From Acidobacteriota bacterium (lineage in GTDB: Bacteria; Acidobacteriota; Vicinamibacteria; Vicinamibacterales; UBA2999): a stretch of 64,000 nt of DNA. How positions within the stretch are numbered: position 1 is the first letter of the stretch; each line of letters opens with the position of its first letter. The stretch lies in assembly GCA_016184455.1 (NCBI GenBank), contig JACPCS010000140.1, forward strand, positions 47,623 through 111,622, given 5' to 3'. This document shows positions 37,635 to 46,048 of this stretch, in pieces. The notes beneath the pieces are model-generated. The model saw nothing but the letters and a program-made list of their open reading frames with translations, did not search any database and had not been told where the DNA came from. A program made the translations under genes and the position numbers.

Positions 37635-39461
37635 ATGACAATTCACAGCGCCCGCTTTCGATTTGACGCTCGTCGACCGCGTGCCGGCGTCCGCCTCGTA
37701 CTGATCGCCGGTGCCCTGCTGGCCGCCGCGCCGCCGCTCGGGGCCCAGGACCGGTCAGACGAGCAGCGTCTCGACGAGATCGCCCGCGTCGCCGCCCAGC
37801 GCTTCCTCGCCGCGCGCGCCGAGGAGGAGCAGACGCGGCCGACCGTCCCTGCGCCCCCGCCGGGCCAGATGGTCGACCTGACGCTCGAAGACGCCGTCAC
37901 CCGGGCGCTCGAACGCAACCTCGAGCTGGCCGTCGAGCGGCTGAACCCGCAGACGTTCGATCTGACGATCGCGCGCCTCCGCTCGGCCTACAACCCCGTC
38001 GCCACCTCGCAGTTCAACCAGCGTGCGGTCGTGCTGCCGCCGACCAACCAGTTGAACGGCGGCAACATCGTGCAGAACGACACGACCGACTACAACGCCG
38101 GCATCCTCCAGGCGCTGCCGTGGGGCGGCGGGGCGGTGAGCTTCCAGTTCAACAACCGCAAGCAGGTCACGTCGAACATCTTCGCAAACTTCAATCCGAC
38201 GTTTACCAGCAACTTCAACCTGGTGATGACGCAGCCGCTGCTGCGCGGGCTGCTCGTCGACAACAATCGCCAGCAGCTGCGCGTGACGACGATCAACCGG
38301 GAGATCTCGGAGATCCAGCTGCGCGGCACCGTCGCCACGACGATGGCAGCGGTGCGGAACGCGTACTGGGAGCTGCTGTACGCGCTCGACGCCGTCGAGG
38401 TCGCGCGCGGCTCCCTCACGCTCGCCGAGAAGCTCGTCGAGGACAACCGGGCGCGCGTCGAGATCGGCACGATGGCGCCGCTCGACGTCGTCCAGGCCGA
38501 GGCCGAGGCGGCGACGCGCCGGCAGGCGCTCGCGCAGGCGGAAGCCACCTGGCGCACCGCGGAGCTCGCGCTGAAGCGCCTGATTGTCAGCGGCACCGAC
38601 GATCCGCTCTGGCGTGCCTCGCTCCGCCCGATCGATCCGCCGTCCTACGCCCCGGAACCGCTCGACGTCGAGGGCGCCGTCCGGCGCGCGCTCGAGGACC
38701 GGACCGACCTCGCGCAGGCGCGTCGTCAGATCGACGCCAACAACCTGACGCTGCGGTTCATGCGCAACGAGATGCTGCCGGATCTCGAGCTCGCGGCCAG
38801 CTACGGGGCCCAGGGGCTCGGCGGCACCCAGTTCATCCGTCAGGGCAGCGGTCTCGGCAGCTCGGTCATCGGCAGCATCCCCGGCGGCTATGCCGACGCG
38901 CTGCGCACGCTCTCCGGCGTGAGGTATCCGACATGGAACCTGCAGCTCAATCTCTCGTACCCGCTCGGCACGAGCGGCGCCGAGGCGAACTACGCGCGGG
39001 CGCGGATTCAGCTGAGCCAGTCGACGGCGCAGCTGCGCGCGCTGGAACTGCAGGTCGCGACCGACGTGACCAACGCGGCCCTGCAGGCGGAGAACAGCAT
39101 CACGCGGTACGAGGCGGCGCTTGCCGCTCGGCAGCTCGCCGAGACGCGCCTGGAGGCAGAACAGAGCCGATTCGAGGTCGGCCTGTCGACGAACTTCTTC
39201 GTCGTGCAGGCGCAGCGCGATCTCGCCACCGCGCAGAGTTCGGAGCTGCGGGCGCTGCTCGATTACCGCCGCGCGCTGGTTGATTATCAGCGCCTGCAGG
39301 AAGCGCCGTCCGCACGCGGCGGCGGCATCGGCGCGCTCAACGCCGGGGGCGCAGATGGCGGCGCCGGCGGCGGGTTCGGCGGCGGCGCGGGTGCCGCGGC
39401 CGGCGGCTTCGATGCGGGCGGATTCGGTGCGGGCGGCTTCGGCGGGGGCGGCCGCAACTAG
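37635..39461 (+). CDS. TolC-type outer-membrane efflux protein
   Basis: This 608-residue protein has a signal peptide (LVLIAGALLAAAPPLGAQ) and two outer-membrane-efflux repeats. The first begins DLTLEDAVTRALERNLELAV; the helical part has AVRNAYWELLYALDAVEVA and VEIGTMAPLDVVQAEAEAAT; the second has YPTWNLQLNLSYPLG and ALDYRRALVDYQRLQEAP-type sequence near the end. The C-terminus is a Gly/Ala-rich tail of about 50 residues, unusual for TolC. The ATG at 37635 is the first before the signal peptide. It is followed after four bases by the adaptor gene. Confidence 0.9.
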   Translation: MTIHSARFRFDARRPRAGVRLVLIAGALLAAAPPLGAQDRSDEQRLDEIARVAAQRFLAARAEEEQTRPTVPAPPPGQMVDLTLEDAVTRALERNLELAVERLNPQTFDLTIARLRSAYNPVATSQFNQRAVVLPPTNQLNGGNIVQNDTTDYNAGILQALPWGGGAVSFQFNNRKQVTSNIFANFNPTFTSNFNLVMTQPLLRGLLVDNNRQQLRVTTINREISEIQLRGTVATTMAAVRNAYWELLYALDAVEVARGSLTLAEKLVEDNRARVEIGTMAPLDVVQAEAEAATRRQALAQAEATWRTAELALKRLIVSGTDDPLWRASLRPIDPPSYAPEPLDVEGAVRRALEDRTDLAQARRQIDANNLTLRFMRNEMLPDLELAASYGAQGLGGTQFIRQGSGLGSSVIGSIPGGYADALRTLSGVRYPTWNLQLNLSYPLGTSGAEANYARARIQLSQSTAQLRALELQVATDVTNAALQAENSITRYEAALAARQLAETRLEAEQSRFEVGLSTNFFVVQAQRDLATAQSSELRALLDYRRALVDYQRLQEAPSARGGGIGALNAGGADGGAGGGFGGGAGAAAGGFDAGGFGAGGFGGGGRN

Positions 39462-39465
39462 GTTC

Positions 39466-40809
39466 ATGAAAAAGATCGTCATCGTGCTCGTGTTGCTCGC
39501 GGCGGTCGCGGGTGTGGTGGTGTACTCCGGTGTCCTCACCCGGGAGCCGGCGCAGGCGGCCGACGGTCAGGCCGCTACGCAGCCTGACGCGGGACGCGGC
39601 GGCGGCCGCGGCGGGGCCGGCGGCGGAGGTCGCGGCGGCCGCGGACCCGCGGGCCCAATGACCGTCGAAACGGCGGCGGTCACGCGCGCCTCGGTCGCGC
39701 AACAGCTGCTCGTCGTCGGCAACCTGATCGGCGACACCACGGTCGCAGTCGTGCCGCGCGCGGCGGGACGGCTGGAAGCGATCGACGTGCGGCTGGGGGA
39801 TCCGGTGCGGCGCGGCCAGCGGATCGCCAAGATCGAGGACTACGAGCTCCAGGAGCAGCTCAAGCAGCAGGACGCGGCGCTCGAGGTGTCGCGCGCGACG
39901 ATCCGGCAGCGCGAGGCCGACCTGCAGCTGGCACAAACCAACGCCGAACGGTCGCGGAGTCTCTTCGCGCGGCAGCTGCTGCCGAAGCAGACGCTCGACG
40001 ACACCGAAGCGCGCCTCCAGTCGGCGCAGGCGCAGCTCGATCTGGCGCGCGCGCAGAACACGCAGTCGGAGGCCCGCCTCGACGAGCTGAAGATCAACCT
40101 GGCGAACACGGTCATCACGTCGCCCGTCAACGGCTTCGTCGCGCGGCGCGCGGCCGACCCCGGAGCATTTGTCAGTCCCAACGCACCCGTCGTCGACGTC
40201 GTCGACATCGGCCGCGTGCGCCTCGTCGCCAACATCGTCGAGAAGGACCTGCGGCAGGTGCACACCGGCGACATGGCGCGCGTCGAGGTGGACGCCTTCC
40301 CCGCCGAGATGTTCATGGGCCGCATCGCCCGCCTCTCGCCGGTGCTCGATCCCTCCACGCGGACCGCCCCGATGGAGATTGAAATCTCGAACCCGGGATT
40401 CCGGCTCAAGCCCGGCATGTACGCCCGCGTGATGATCACGACGGACAAACGGAAGGACGCGGTTGTCGTCCCGAGCAATGCTGTGGTCGACTATAACGGC
40501 CGCCGCGGCGTGTTCGTGGCGGGCGACGACGAGACGGTGACGTTCAGGCCGGTGCGCGTCGGCATCGAGCAGAGCGACCTCATCGAGATGCTCGACGGGG
40601 TGGCCGAAGGCGACCGCGTCGTGACGACCGGCGCGGCTGCGCTGCGCGACGGCGATCGCGTGGTGCTGGCCGACGGCAGGGGCGGACGCCGGGGCGCGCC
40701 CCCGGCTGCCGCCGCGACGGCCGGCCCTGCCGGCGCAGGCGCGGACGTGGCTGCGGATCGACAGTTTGGCGGCGAAGGCCGCCGGGGACGCCGTGGAGAC
40801 CAACCATGA
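39466..40809 (+). CDS. RND efflux periplasmic adaptor (membrane fusion protein)
   Basis: This 447-residue adaptor has an N-terminal anchor (KKIVIVLVLLAAVAGVVVYS) and a Gly/Arg-rich low-complexity stretch (about residues 44-63). The lipoyl/hairpin region follows (VVPRAAGRLEAIDVRLGDPV, QTLDDTEARLQSAQAQLDLA), then the second lipoyl half with ITSPVNGFVARRAADPGAFV, the beta barrel, and a second Gly/Arg-rich C-terminus. It links the RND pump to the TolC-like channel. The stop overlaps the pump gene (ATGA). The Gly/Arg runs at both ends are not usual for the family. Confidence 0.92.
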   Translation: MKKIVIVLVLLAAVAGVVVYSGVLTREPAQAADGQAATQPDAGRGGGRGGAGGGGRGGRGPAGPMTVETAAVTRASVAQQLLVVGNLIGDTTVAVVPRAAGRLEAIDVRLGDPVRRGQRIAKIEDYELQEQLKQQDAALEVSRATIRQREADLQLAQTNAERSRSLFARQLLPKQTLDDTEARLQSAQAQLDLARAQNTQSEARLDELKINLANTVITSPVNGFVARRAADPGAFVSPNAPVVDVVDIGRVRLVANIVEKDLRQVHTGDMARVEVDAFPAEMFMGRIARLSPVLDPSTRTAPMEIEISNPGFRLKPGMYARVMITTDKRKDAVVVPSNAVVDYNGRRGVFVAGDDETVTFRPVRVGIEQSDLIEMLDGVAEGDRVVTTGAAALRDGDRVVLADGRGGRRGAPPAAAATAGPAGAGADVAADRQFGGEGRRGRRGDQP

Positions 40810-43800
40810 GTATTCCTCGTCTCGCGATTCACCGCCCCGTCACGATGTTCATGCTGAGCGGGGTGATCGTCCTGCTCGGCGCGATCTCGCTGACCCGGCT
40901 GCCGGTCGATCTCATGCCGGACTTCGCACAGCCGACGATCGCGGTGATGGTGACCTACGCCGGCGTCGGGCCGCTCGAGATGGAGCAACTCGTGACCCGG
41001 CCGCTCGAGCAGGCGGCGGCCGCGGTGCCCGGCGTGCGGCAGGTGAACTCCAGCTCCTCGGAAGGCCGCAGCCAGGTGCGCCTCAGTTTCAACTGGGGCA
41101 CCGACATGTCCGAGGCGCTCGACGAGGTGCGCAGCCGCGTCGATCGCGTGCGCGGCCGGCTGCCGGAGGACGCCGATCCGCCGCAGATCTTCAAGGCCGA
41201 CCCGAACGCCTTTCCGATCATCAACCTCGCCGTGCAGGGCGATTACGACCCGGTCACGCTGCGTGAAATCGCCGAGAACGAGCTGGCGCCGCGGCTCGAA
41301 CGCGCCCCCGGCGTGGCGGCGGTCACGGTCAACGGCGGCCTGCGGCGACAGATTCACATCGAGCTGTCGAAGGAGAAGATCACGGCGCTCAACCTGTCGG
41401 TCGATCGCGTCGTGCAGGTGCTGCGGCAGGAGAACCAGAATACGCCGCTCGGCGAAGTGACGCAGGGCGATTCGACCTACCTGGTGCGCAACCAGGGCCA
41501 GTTCACCAACCTCGACGACATCAGCGACGTGGTGGTGATGACGCGGGACGGCGTGCCGATCTACCTGCGCGACATTGCCGAGGTGGTCGATTCCACCGAG
41601 GACCGCCGGCAGTTCCTGCGGATCGACGGCAAGCCCGGCGTGCGCATGTCGGTGAACAAGCAGACGGGCGAGAACACGGTGGCGGTCGCCGACGGCATCC
41701 GCGCCGAGGTGGAGCGCATCAACCGCGAGGTGCCCGGCATCCACGTGCTCGTCACCAACGACCAGGCGGTGTTCATCGAGCGGGCGATCAACAACGTGCG
41801 CGAGCACGCGCTCGTCGGCGGCATCCTCGTGGTGCTCATCATCTTCCTCTTCCTCCGCGACTTCCGCTCCACGCTCATCGTCTGCACGTCGATTCCGGTG
41901 TCGGTGATCGGCACGTTCGCCCTGCTCTACTTCGGCGGCTACACCCTGAATACGATGACGTTCGGCGGGCTCGCGCTCGGTATAGGCATGATCGTCGACG
42001 CGGCGATCGTCGTGCTCGAGAACACGCACCGCCACCTGCACATGGGCAAGGATCGGATGGCGGCGGCGATCGACGCGAGCGAGGAGGTCTGGTCGGCGAT
42101 TCTGGCGTCGACGCTCACGCATATCGCCGTCTTCATTCCGCTGCTCTTTCTCTCGGGCATCTCGAGCGTGCTGTTCGGGCAGCTCTCGATCGTTGTGATC
42201 TTCTCGCTCGCCATGTCGCTCTTCGTCGCCGTCACCGTGGTGCCGGTGCTCTGCTCGCGCTGGCTGCGCACGCCCGACCAGGAGGCGGCGCGCCGCGGCG
42301 TCTTCGGCGCCCTCTATCGCGCCAGCGAGCGCATGCTCGAAGGGCTGGACGAGCGGTATCGCCGCGTGCTGCATCTTGCGCTCGCGCACCGGCCAACGAT
42401 CGTCGGCCTGGCGACCGCGTCGGTCGTGGGAGCCGCCGTGCTCTATCCGCTGCTGTCGACCGAGCTGCTGCCGCAGACCGACGAGGGCGAGGTCAACGTC
42501 AACGCCGAGCTGGCGATCGGCACGCGGATCGAGCGCACCGAGGCGGCGCTGCTGCGCCTCGAAGAGATGGTGCGGGAGGCGGTGCCCGAGGCGGAGACGA
42601 TCATCACGACTGGAGGCGGCGGCGGGGGGTTCGGGCCCTTCGGCAGCACCAACCGCGGGCAGATCAACATCCGCCTCGTCCCCCGCGACAACCGGACCCG
42701 GTCGAGCGATCAGATCGCCCAGGAGCTCCGGCGGCAGGTCTCGGGGCTGCCCGGCGTGATCATTCGCGCCAACGCCGCGGGCGGCAACTTCCAGCTGAAC
42801 CGGCTGCTCTCCGGCGGCGAGGGCGACGCGCGCCTGGCGCTCGAGATCCGCGGCGACGACCTCGATGATGCCCGGCGGATTGCCGCCGATGCGCGGGTCG
42901 TCATGGCCGACGCGCCCGGAATTGCGGACGTGCGTCTGGCTCGCGACGAAGGGCGGCCGGAGATCGCGGTCCGCATCGACCGTCCGAAGGCGGCGACGCT
43001 CGGCATGACCCCGCAGTACGTCGCCAGTACGATCCAGACGAACGTGGCCGGCACGGAGGCCGCGCGATTCCGCGAACGCGGCAACGAGTATCCGGTCGTC
43101 GTCCGTCTCCGCGAAGAGGACCGGAATGTCATCTCCGACATCGGCGACGTGCTCGTCAGCACGCCGGCCGGGCAGGTCGTCCCCGCACGCAACCTGCTCG
43201 CGATCGGCCGCGAAACCGGGCCGGTGCAGATCGACCGCAAGAATATGCAGCGCATCACACGCGTCAACGCGGACCTGGAGACCAGCCTCAGCGACGCGGT
43301 GCGGGCCGTCGAGGCGCGTCTCGACCAGGTGCGCGTGCCGCCTGATTTCGCGGTCGGCTTCGGCGCCGAGGTCGAGGAGCAGGCGCGCTCCTTCCGCCAG
43401 CTCCAACTCGTCCTCATCCTGGCGCTGCTGCTCGTGTATGCGGTGATGGCCTCCCAGTACGAGTCGCTGCGGGACCCGTTCATCATCATGTTCTCCATCC
43501 CGGTCGCGGGCATCGGGGTCGTCGGCAGCCTCTTCCTCACGAATACCGCCTTCAACATGCAGGCGTTCATCGGCGTGATCATGCTGGGCGGCATCGTCGT
43601 CAGCAACGCGATCCTGCTCGTGGACTACACCAACACGCTGCGGCGGCGCGACGGCATGGCGCTCCGCGAGGCGGTGGAACTGGCGGGACGCCGCCGGCTG
43701 CGCCCGATTCTGATGACCTCGCTCGCGACGATGCTCGGTCTGGTGCCCATGGCGACCGGGCTGGGCGAAGGCGGCGAGCTGCAGGCGCCGCTCGCGCGCG

Positions 43801-43913
43801 TCGTCATTGGCGGCCTGCTGGCGTCGACGATGGTGACGCTGGTGCTGGTGCCCGCGGTGTACACGCTGTTCGAGGAGGGGTGGAAAGGCCTGCGCAAGAG
43901 CGCGCACGCGTAG
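40806..43913 (+). CDS. RND efflux pump permease
   Basis: This 1035-residue inner-membrane pump has twelve predicted helices in two halves and two large periplasmic loops. N-terminal [20 protein letters not shown] and [13 protein letters not shown] are typical. TM4 reads [13 protein letters not shown], with only one of the two aspartates of AcrB, and TM10 reads [16 protein letters not shown], without the AcrB lysine; both resemble SwrC-like or metal-type RND proteins more than AcrB. Substrate cannot be named. It completes a Spy-like/TolC/adaptor/pump operon and overlaps folK by 34 bases. Confidence 0.94.
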   Translation: MSIPRLAIHRPVTMFMLSGVIVLLGAISLTRLPVDLMPDFAQPTIAVMVTYAGVGPLEMEQLVTRPLEQAAAAVPGVRQVNSSSSEGRSQVRLSFNWGTDMSEALDEVRSRVDRVRGRLPEDADPPQIFKADPNAFPIINLAVQGDYDPVTLREIAENELAPRLERAPGVAAVTVNGGLRRQIHIELSKEKITALNLSVDRVVQVLRQENQNTPLGEVTQGDSTYLVRNQGQFTNLDDISDVVVMTRDGVPIYLRDIAEVVDSTEDRRQFLRIDGKPGVRMSVNKQTGENTVAVADGIRAEVERINREVPGIHVLVTNDQAVFIERAINNVREHALVGGILVVLIIFLFLRDFRSTLIVCTSIPVSVIGTFALLYFGGYTLNTMTFGGLALGIGMIVDAAIVVLENTHRHLHMGKDRMAAAIDASEEVWSAILASTLTHIAVFIPLLFLSGISSVLFGQLSIVVIFSLAMSLFVAVTVVPVLCSRWLRTPDQEAARRGVFGALYRASERMLEGLDERYRRVLHLALAHRPTIVGLATASVVGAAVLYPLLSTELLPQTDEGEVNVNAELAIGTRIERTEAALLRLEEMVREAVPEAETIITTGGGGGGFGPFGSTNRGQINIRLVPRDNRTRSSDQIAQELRRQVSGLPGVIIRANAAGGNFQLNRLLSGGEGDARLALEIRGDDLDDARRIAADARVVMADAPGIADVRLARDEGRPEIAVRIDRPKAATLGMTPQYVASTIQTNVAGTEAARFRERGNEYPVVVRLREEDRNVISDIGDVLVSTPAGQVVPARNLLAIGRETGPVQIDRKNMQRITRVNADLETSLSDAVRAVEARLDQVRVPPDFAVGFGAEVEEQARSFRQLQLVLILALLLVYAVMASQYESLRDPFIIMFSIPVAGIGVVGSLFLTNTAFNMQAFIGVIMLGGIVVSNAILLVDYTNTLRRRDGMALREAVELAGRRRLRPILMTSLATMLGLVPMATGLGEGGELQAPLARVVIGGLLASTMVTLVLVPAVYTLFEEGWKGLRKSAHA

Positions 43914-44371
43914 TTCCCGTCGTCATCGCAGTCGGGAGCAATCAGGGCGACCGGGAGCGGACGCTGCGCGACGCCGTGGCCGCGCTCGGCGGCCACCTCA
44001 CGAACGTCCGCGTCTCCACGTTTCACGACACGGAGCCTGTCGGTGTCGGCCCCCAGCCGCGTTTTCTGAACGCCGTCATCACCGGAGGGACTTCCGTCTC
44101 CGCACGCGATCTCTTCGATGCGCTGCTGGATATCGAGCGGCGCTTCGGCCGCGAGCGTCCCTTCCCGGGCGCGCCCCGCACCTTGGATCTCGACCTCATC
44201 CTCTACGGCGACTCGATCATCGACGAGCCGGGCCTCGTCGTCCCGCATCCGCGCTTCCGCGAGCGCGAATTCGTCCTCGCGCCGCTGGCGGAGATTGCTG
44301 CTGACTGGACCGACCCAGTAACTGGACGGACAGTCGAAGAACTCCTGACGGCGCTAGCTGGTAGCCGGTAG
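43880..44371 (+). CDS. folK: 2-amino-4-hydroxy-6-hydroxymethyldihydropteridine pyrophosphokinase
   Basis: FolK transfers pyrophosphate from ATP to the pterin in folate synthesis. Seen are [33 protein letters not shown], the ATP-site signature [14 protein letters not shown] and [19 protein letters not shown]. The only in-frame start is GTG at 43880, inside the pump gene; the conserved domain begins about 12 residues later. Translation is probably coupled to the pump. The stop codon TAG (44369-44371) is inside a heptamer array. Confidence 0.93.
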   Translation: MERPAQERARVVPVVIAVGSNQGDRERTLRDAVAALGGHLTNVRVSTFHDTEPVGVGPQPRFLNAVITGGTSVSARDLFDALLDIERRFGRERPFPGAPRTLDLDLILYGDSIIDEPGLVVPHPRFREREFVLAPLAEIAADWTDPVTGRTVEELLTALAGSR

Positions 44372-44387
44372 GTGGTAGTCGGTAGTT
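44354..44387. repeat. Period-7 array (GGTAGYC type) at the folK 3' end
   Basis: Units of GGTAGCC/GGTAGGT/GGTAGTC on the plus strand contain the folK stop codon. The array is the reverse complement of the ACTACCR arrays after minus-strand genes, so TAG again falls on the coding strand. It can pair with the array at 44437-44462. Confidence 0.83.
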
Positions 44388-44789
44388 CCTCCATGGGAGA
44401 TTGAACTTCGGCCGCGCGAGATGCGCGCCAGCGAGCGACTACCGACTACCGCCTACCGACCAATGGGGAAGCACTTCGTGACGCGCGTGCTGCGGCTGTA
44501 CCGAACACGATCTTCTCTTGGTACTCGGGGTCGCTCGAACGCTTGGGGCACACGGCGCGCAACCAGTTGTTTCGGCTCTCTGACAAATTGCGGCGCCGGG
44601 GTGGTTGGTGGCTTCTTCGAAGGGCTGGGGCCATTCGCAGCGTGTCCGGCGTCTGATTCGACGCGCGCCCGCGTGCGTCGTCGGGCCGGTGGGGATGAGC
44701 CAACGCCATTCGCGTCGGCAGCGTGAGCGGATTCGTGGCGTTCATCGGCGCGCGCCGGCCTGGGATAATTCGCACGTCCGAGTTGCAGG
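44388..44789. other. About 400 bases without a recognisable gene
   Basis: Apart from the inverted heptamer array at 44437-44462 I see no supported gene. Short open frames exist on both strands but have no recognisable domain, and codon patterns are not like the neighbours. No tRNA or other structured RNA was recognised. The patch lies between folK and the decayed four-helix-bundle gene and may be the remains of older genes. Confidence 0.5.
44437..44462. repeat. Inverted partner of the folK heptamer array
   Basis: GACTACC GACTACC GCCTACC GACC units are the reverse complement of the 44354-44387 array. The two arms, about 50 bases apart, can form a hairpin of over 20 pairs just after folK. Confidence 0.75.
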
Positions 44790-45102
44790 CGAGCGCTTCC
44801 GTCTGTGAGGAGGCCACGTTCGACGAGCCGCATAACCTCGCGATGGAGCCGAGCAGCGGTTTCATTTCAATCCCTCGAATATCGGCGAAGGAAAACGGCG
44901 GAAACGCCAACGGGCGTTCCTGCACCACCTGGATATCGCCCTCGGCTCGCAGGGCGAGCTGGAGGTGCAGCTCGAGATCGCCCAGCGACTCGGATTCGCG
45001 ACCCAGAAGGACGTCGAACCCGTCGCGAATAGGGCCGCGGAGGTCGGCCGGATGTTGAATGGGTTGATCGAGTCGTTGCAGCTCGACCGGCCGGAGTACT
45101 GA
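44790..45102 (+). pseudogene. Decayed four-helix-bundle (S23/IVS-like) protein gene
   Basis: The 3' part reads FLHHLDIALGSQGELEVQLE and AAEVGRMLNGLIESL, matching the C-terminal two helices of the 23S-rRNA-intervening-sequence/four-helix-bundle family. Upstream in another frame is ITSRWSRAAVS, the counterpart of the family motif LTSQLRRAAVS, and SNIGEGKRRK matches the SIPSNIAEG segment. The two pieces are out of frame near 44868, and the first helix is not recognisable. The gene is therefore broken. These small proteins are often found as scattered, mobile-like copies; this copy has heptamer arrays on both sides. Confidence 0.7.
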
Positions 45103-45117
45103 ATGACGAGCAGGAGC

Positions 45118-45170
45118 GGGAACCACGAACCCGGAACCAGCTACGGACTACCGACTACCAGCTACCGACT
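45118..45170. repeat. Period-7 array (ACTACCR type) after the ferritin-like gene
   Basis: Seven to eight units (GGAACCA, CGAACCC, GGAACCA, GCTACGG, ACTACCG, ACTACCA, GCTACCG) keep a 7-base period. The array ends four bases after the stop of the minus-strand gene at 45174, in the orientation that puts TAG on that gene's coding strand. Confidence 0.82.
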
Positions 45171-45173
45171 GGG

Positions 45174-45680
45174 TTACTCCAGCCACCGCACGGGCAGCAC
45201 GGCACCCCGCCGCGGCAGGCCGCCGGTGCGGCGCCCGAGGACGTCCTCGATGCCGGCGGCCGCCTGCTCGAAGATCCGCTGGTGCTCGCGCGACTCGCCG
45301 AGAATGACGTCGAGCATCAGCCGGTGGCGCGCGTGCGTGATCGCCTCGACCCGCGGACGCCAGCGATCGACGAACGCGGCCAGACGGCCCGCGTCGTCGT
45401 CGAGGATCGCGCGGAACGAGCCGGCGTCCATCTGTGTGCCGCGCTTCGGCGTCTCCGGCACCGGAATGGCCGCCGCCGCGGGCGGCAGCGGCGCACCGTA
45501 CTCGGCGAGCGCGGTCTGCAGCCACGTGAGCTGCGTCTCCTCGCGGTTGATGACGTACTGGTAGGCGTTGTTGAAATCGTAGTGGCTGACCGCACGCGCG
45601 CCGGCTTCGTGGCGCTGGAGCAGCGCCAGCCGCTCGGCAGCACACTCGGTCAGCGTCTGCTGCAGCTCCGGGCCTTTCAC
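45174..45680 (-). CDS. Helical ferritin-like protein, function unknown
   Basis: This 168-residue protein is mainly helical. Two helices carry ferritin-like residues: NREETQLTWLQTALAEYG near residues 48-65 and GESREHQRIFEQAAAG near 138-153, with HARHRLMLD between. This hints at a ferritin-like or rubrerythrin-like bundle, but the metal ligands are incomplete and I would not assign activity. The GTG at 45680 overlaps the DksA-type stop as GTGA, so the two are translated together. Confidence 0.62.
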   Translation of the reverse strand: MKGPELQQTLTECAAERLALLQRHEAGARAVSHYDFNNAYQYVINREETQLTWLQTALAEYGAPLPPAAAAIPVPETPKRGTQMDAGSFRAILDDDAGRLAAFVDRWRPRVEAITHARHRLMLDVILGESREHQRIFEQAAAGIEDVLGRRTGGLPRRGAVLPVRWLE

Positions 45681-46015
45681 GCGCTCTGCTTTTCCTTGCA
45701 GCTGATGCACACGCGCGTCCAGGGGATCGCGTTCAGCCGCGCCTCGGCAATCGGCTCGCCGCAGTCGCGGCAGACGCCGTAGGTGCCCGCCTCGATCCGG
45801 CGGAGCGCTTCCTCGATCGCCTGCAGGATCTTCGCGTCGGTCTGCTTCAGTTTGAGCTGGATGTGGACTTCGTTGTTGCCGCTCGCCTGATCCGCCATGT
45901 CGCCCTGGCGCCCCGAATTGTTCTCCATCGTCCACTGGAGCGGCTTCGCGGCGCTGCCCCCCAGCAGCTCGCCGCGCTTCTGGAGCAGCGCGGTCCGGTA
46001 CATCTCTAGGTTCAT
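45677..46015 (-). CDS. DksA/TraR-family zinc-finger regulator
   Basis: This 112-residue protein has the DksA/TraR C-terminal finger CRDCGEPIAEARLNAIPWTR followed by CISC, preceded by a coiled-coil region (residues about 1-70; KLKQTDAKILQAIEEALRRIEAGTYG). DksA-like proteins bind the RNA polymerase secondary channel and modulate initiation, often with ppGpp. It is shorter than E. coli DksA. The ATG at 46015 follows the permease gene by 33 bases on the same strand. Confidence 0.88.
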   Translation of the reverse strand: MNLEMYRTALLQKRGELLGGSAAKPLQWTMENNSGRQGDMADQASGNNEVHIQLKLKQTDAKILQAIEEALRRIEAGTYGVCRDCGEPIAEARLNAIPWTRVCISCKEKQSA

Positions 46016-46048
46016 TGAAACTGGCCCCCGCGATCCTCCGATCTTAGC

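Noticed and set aside
40491..43907. 1138-codon open frame antisense to the RND pump
   Set aside because: It mirrors the pump frame, has no recognisable domain and is His/Arg-rich, as expected from the complement of high-GC coding sequence.
44388..44789. tRNA or other structured RNA in the gene-poor patch
   Set aside because: No T-loop GGTTCGA context, acceptor pairing or CCA-adjacent end was found.
44446..45126. 226-codon minus-strand frame in the gene-poor patch
   Set aside because: No domain, poor codon pattern, and the plus strand carries recognisable four-helix-bundle fragments over part of it. The heptamer orientation at 44437 left some doubt.
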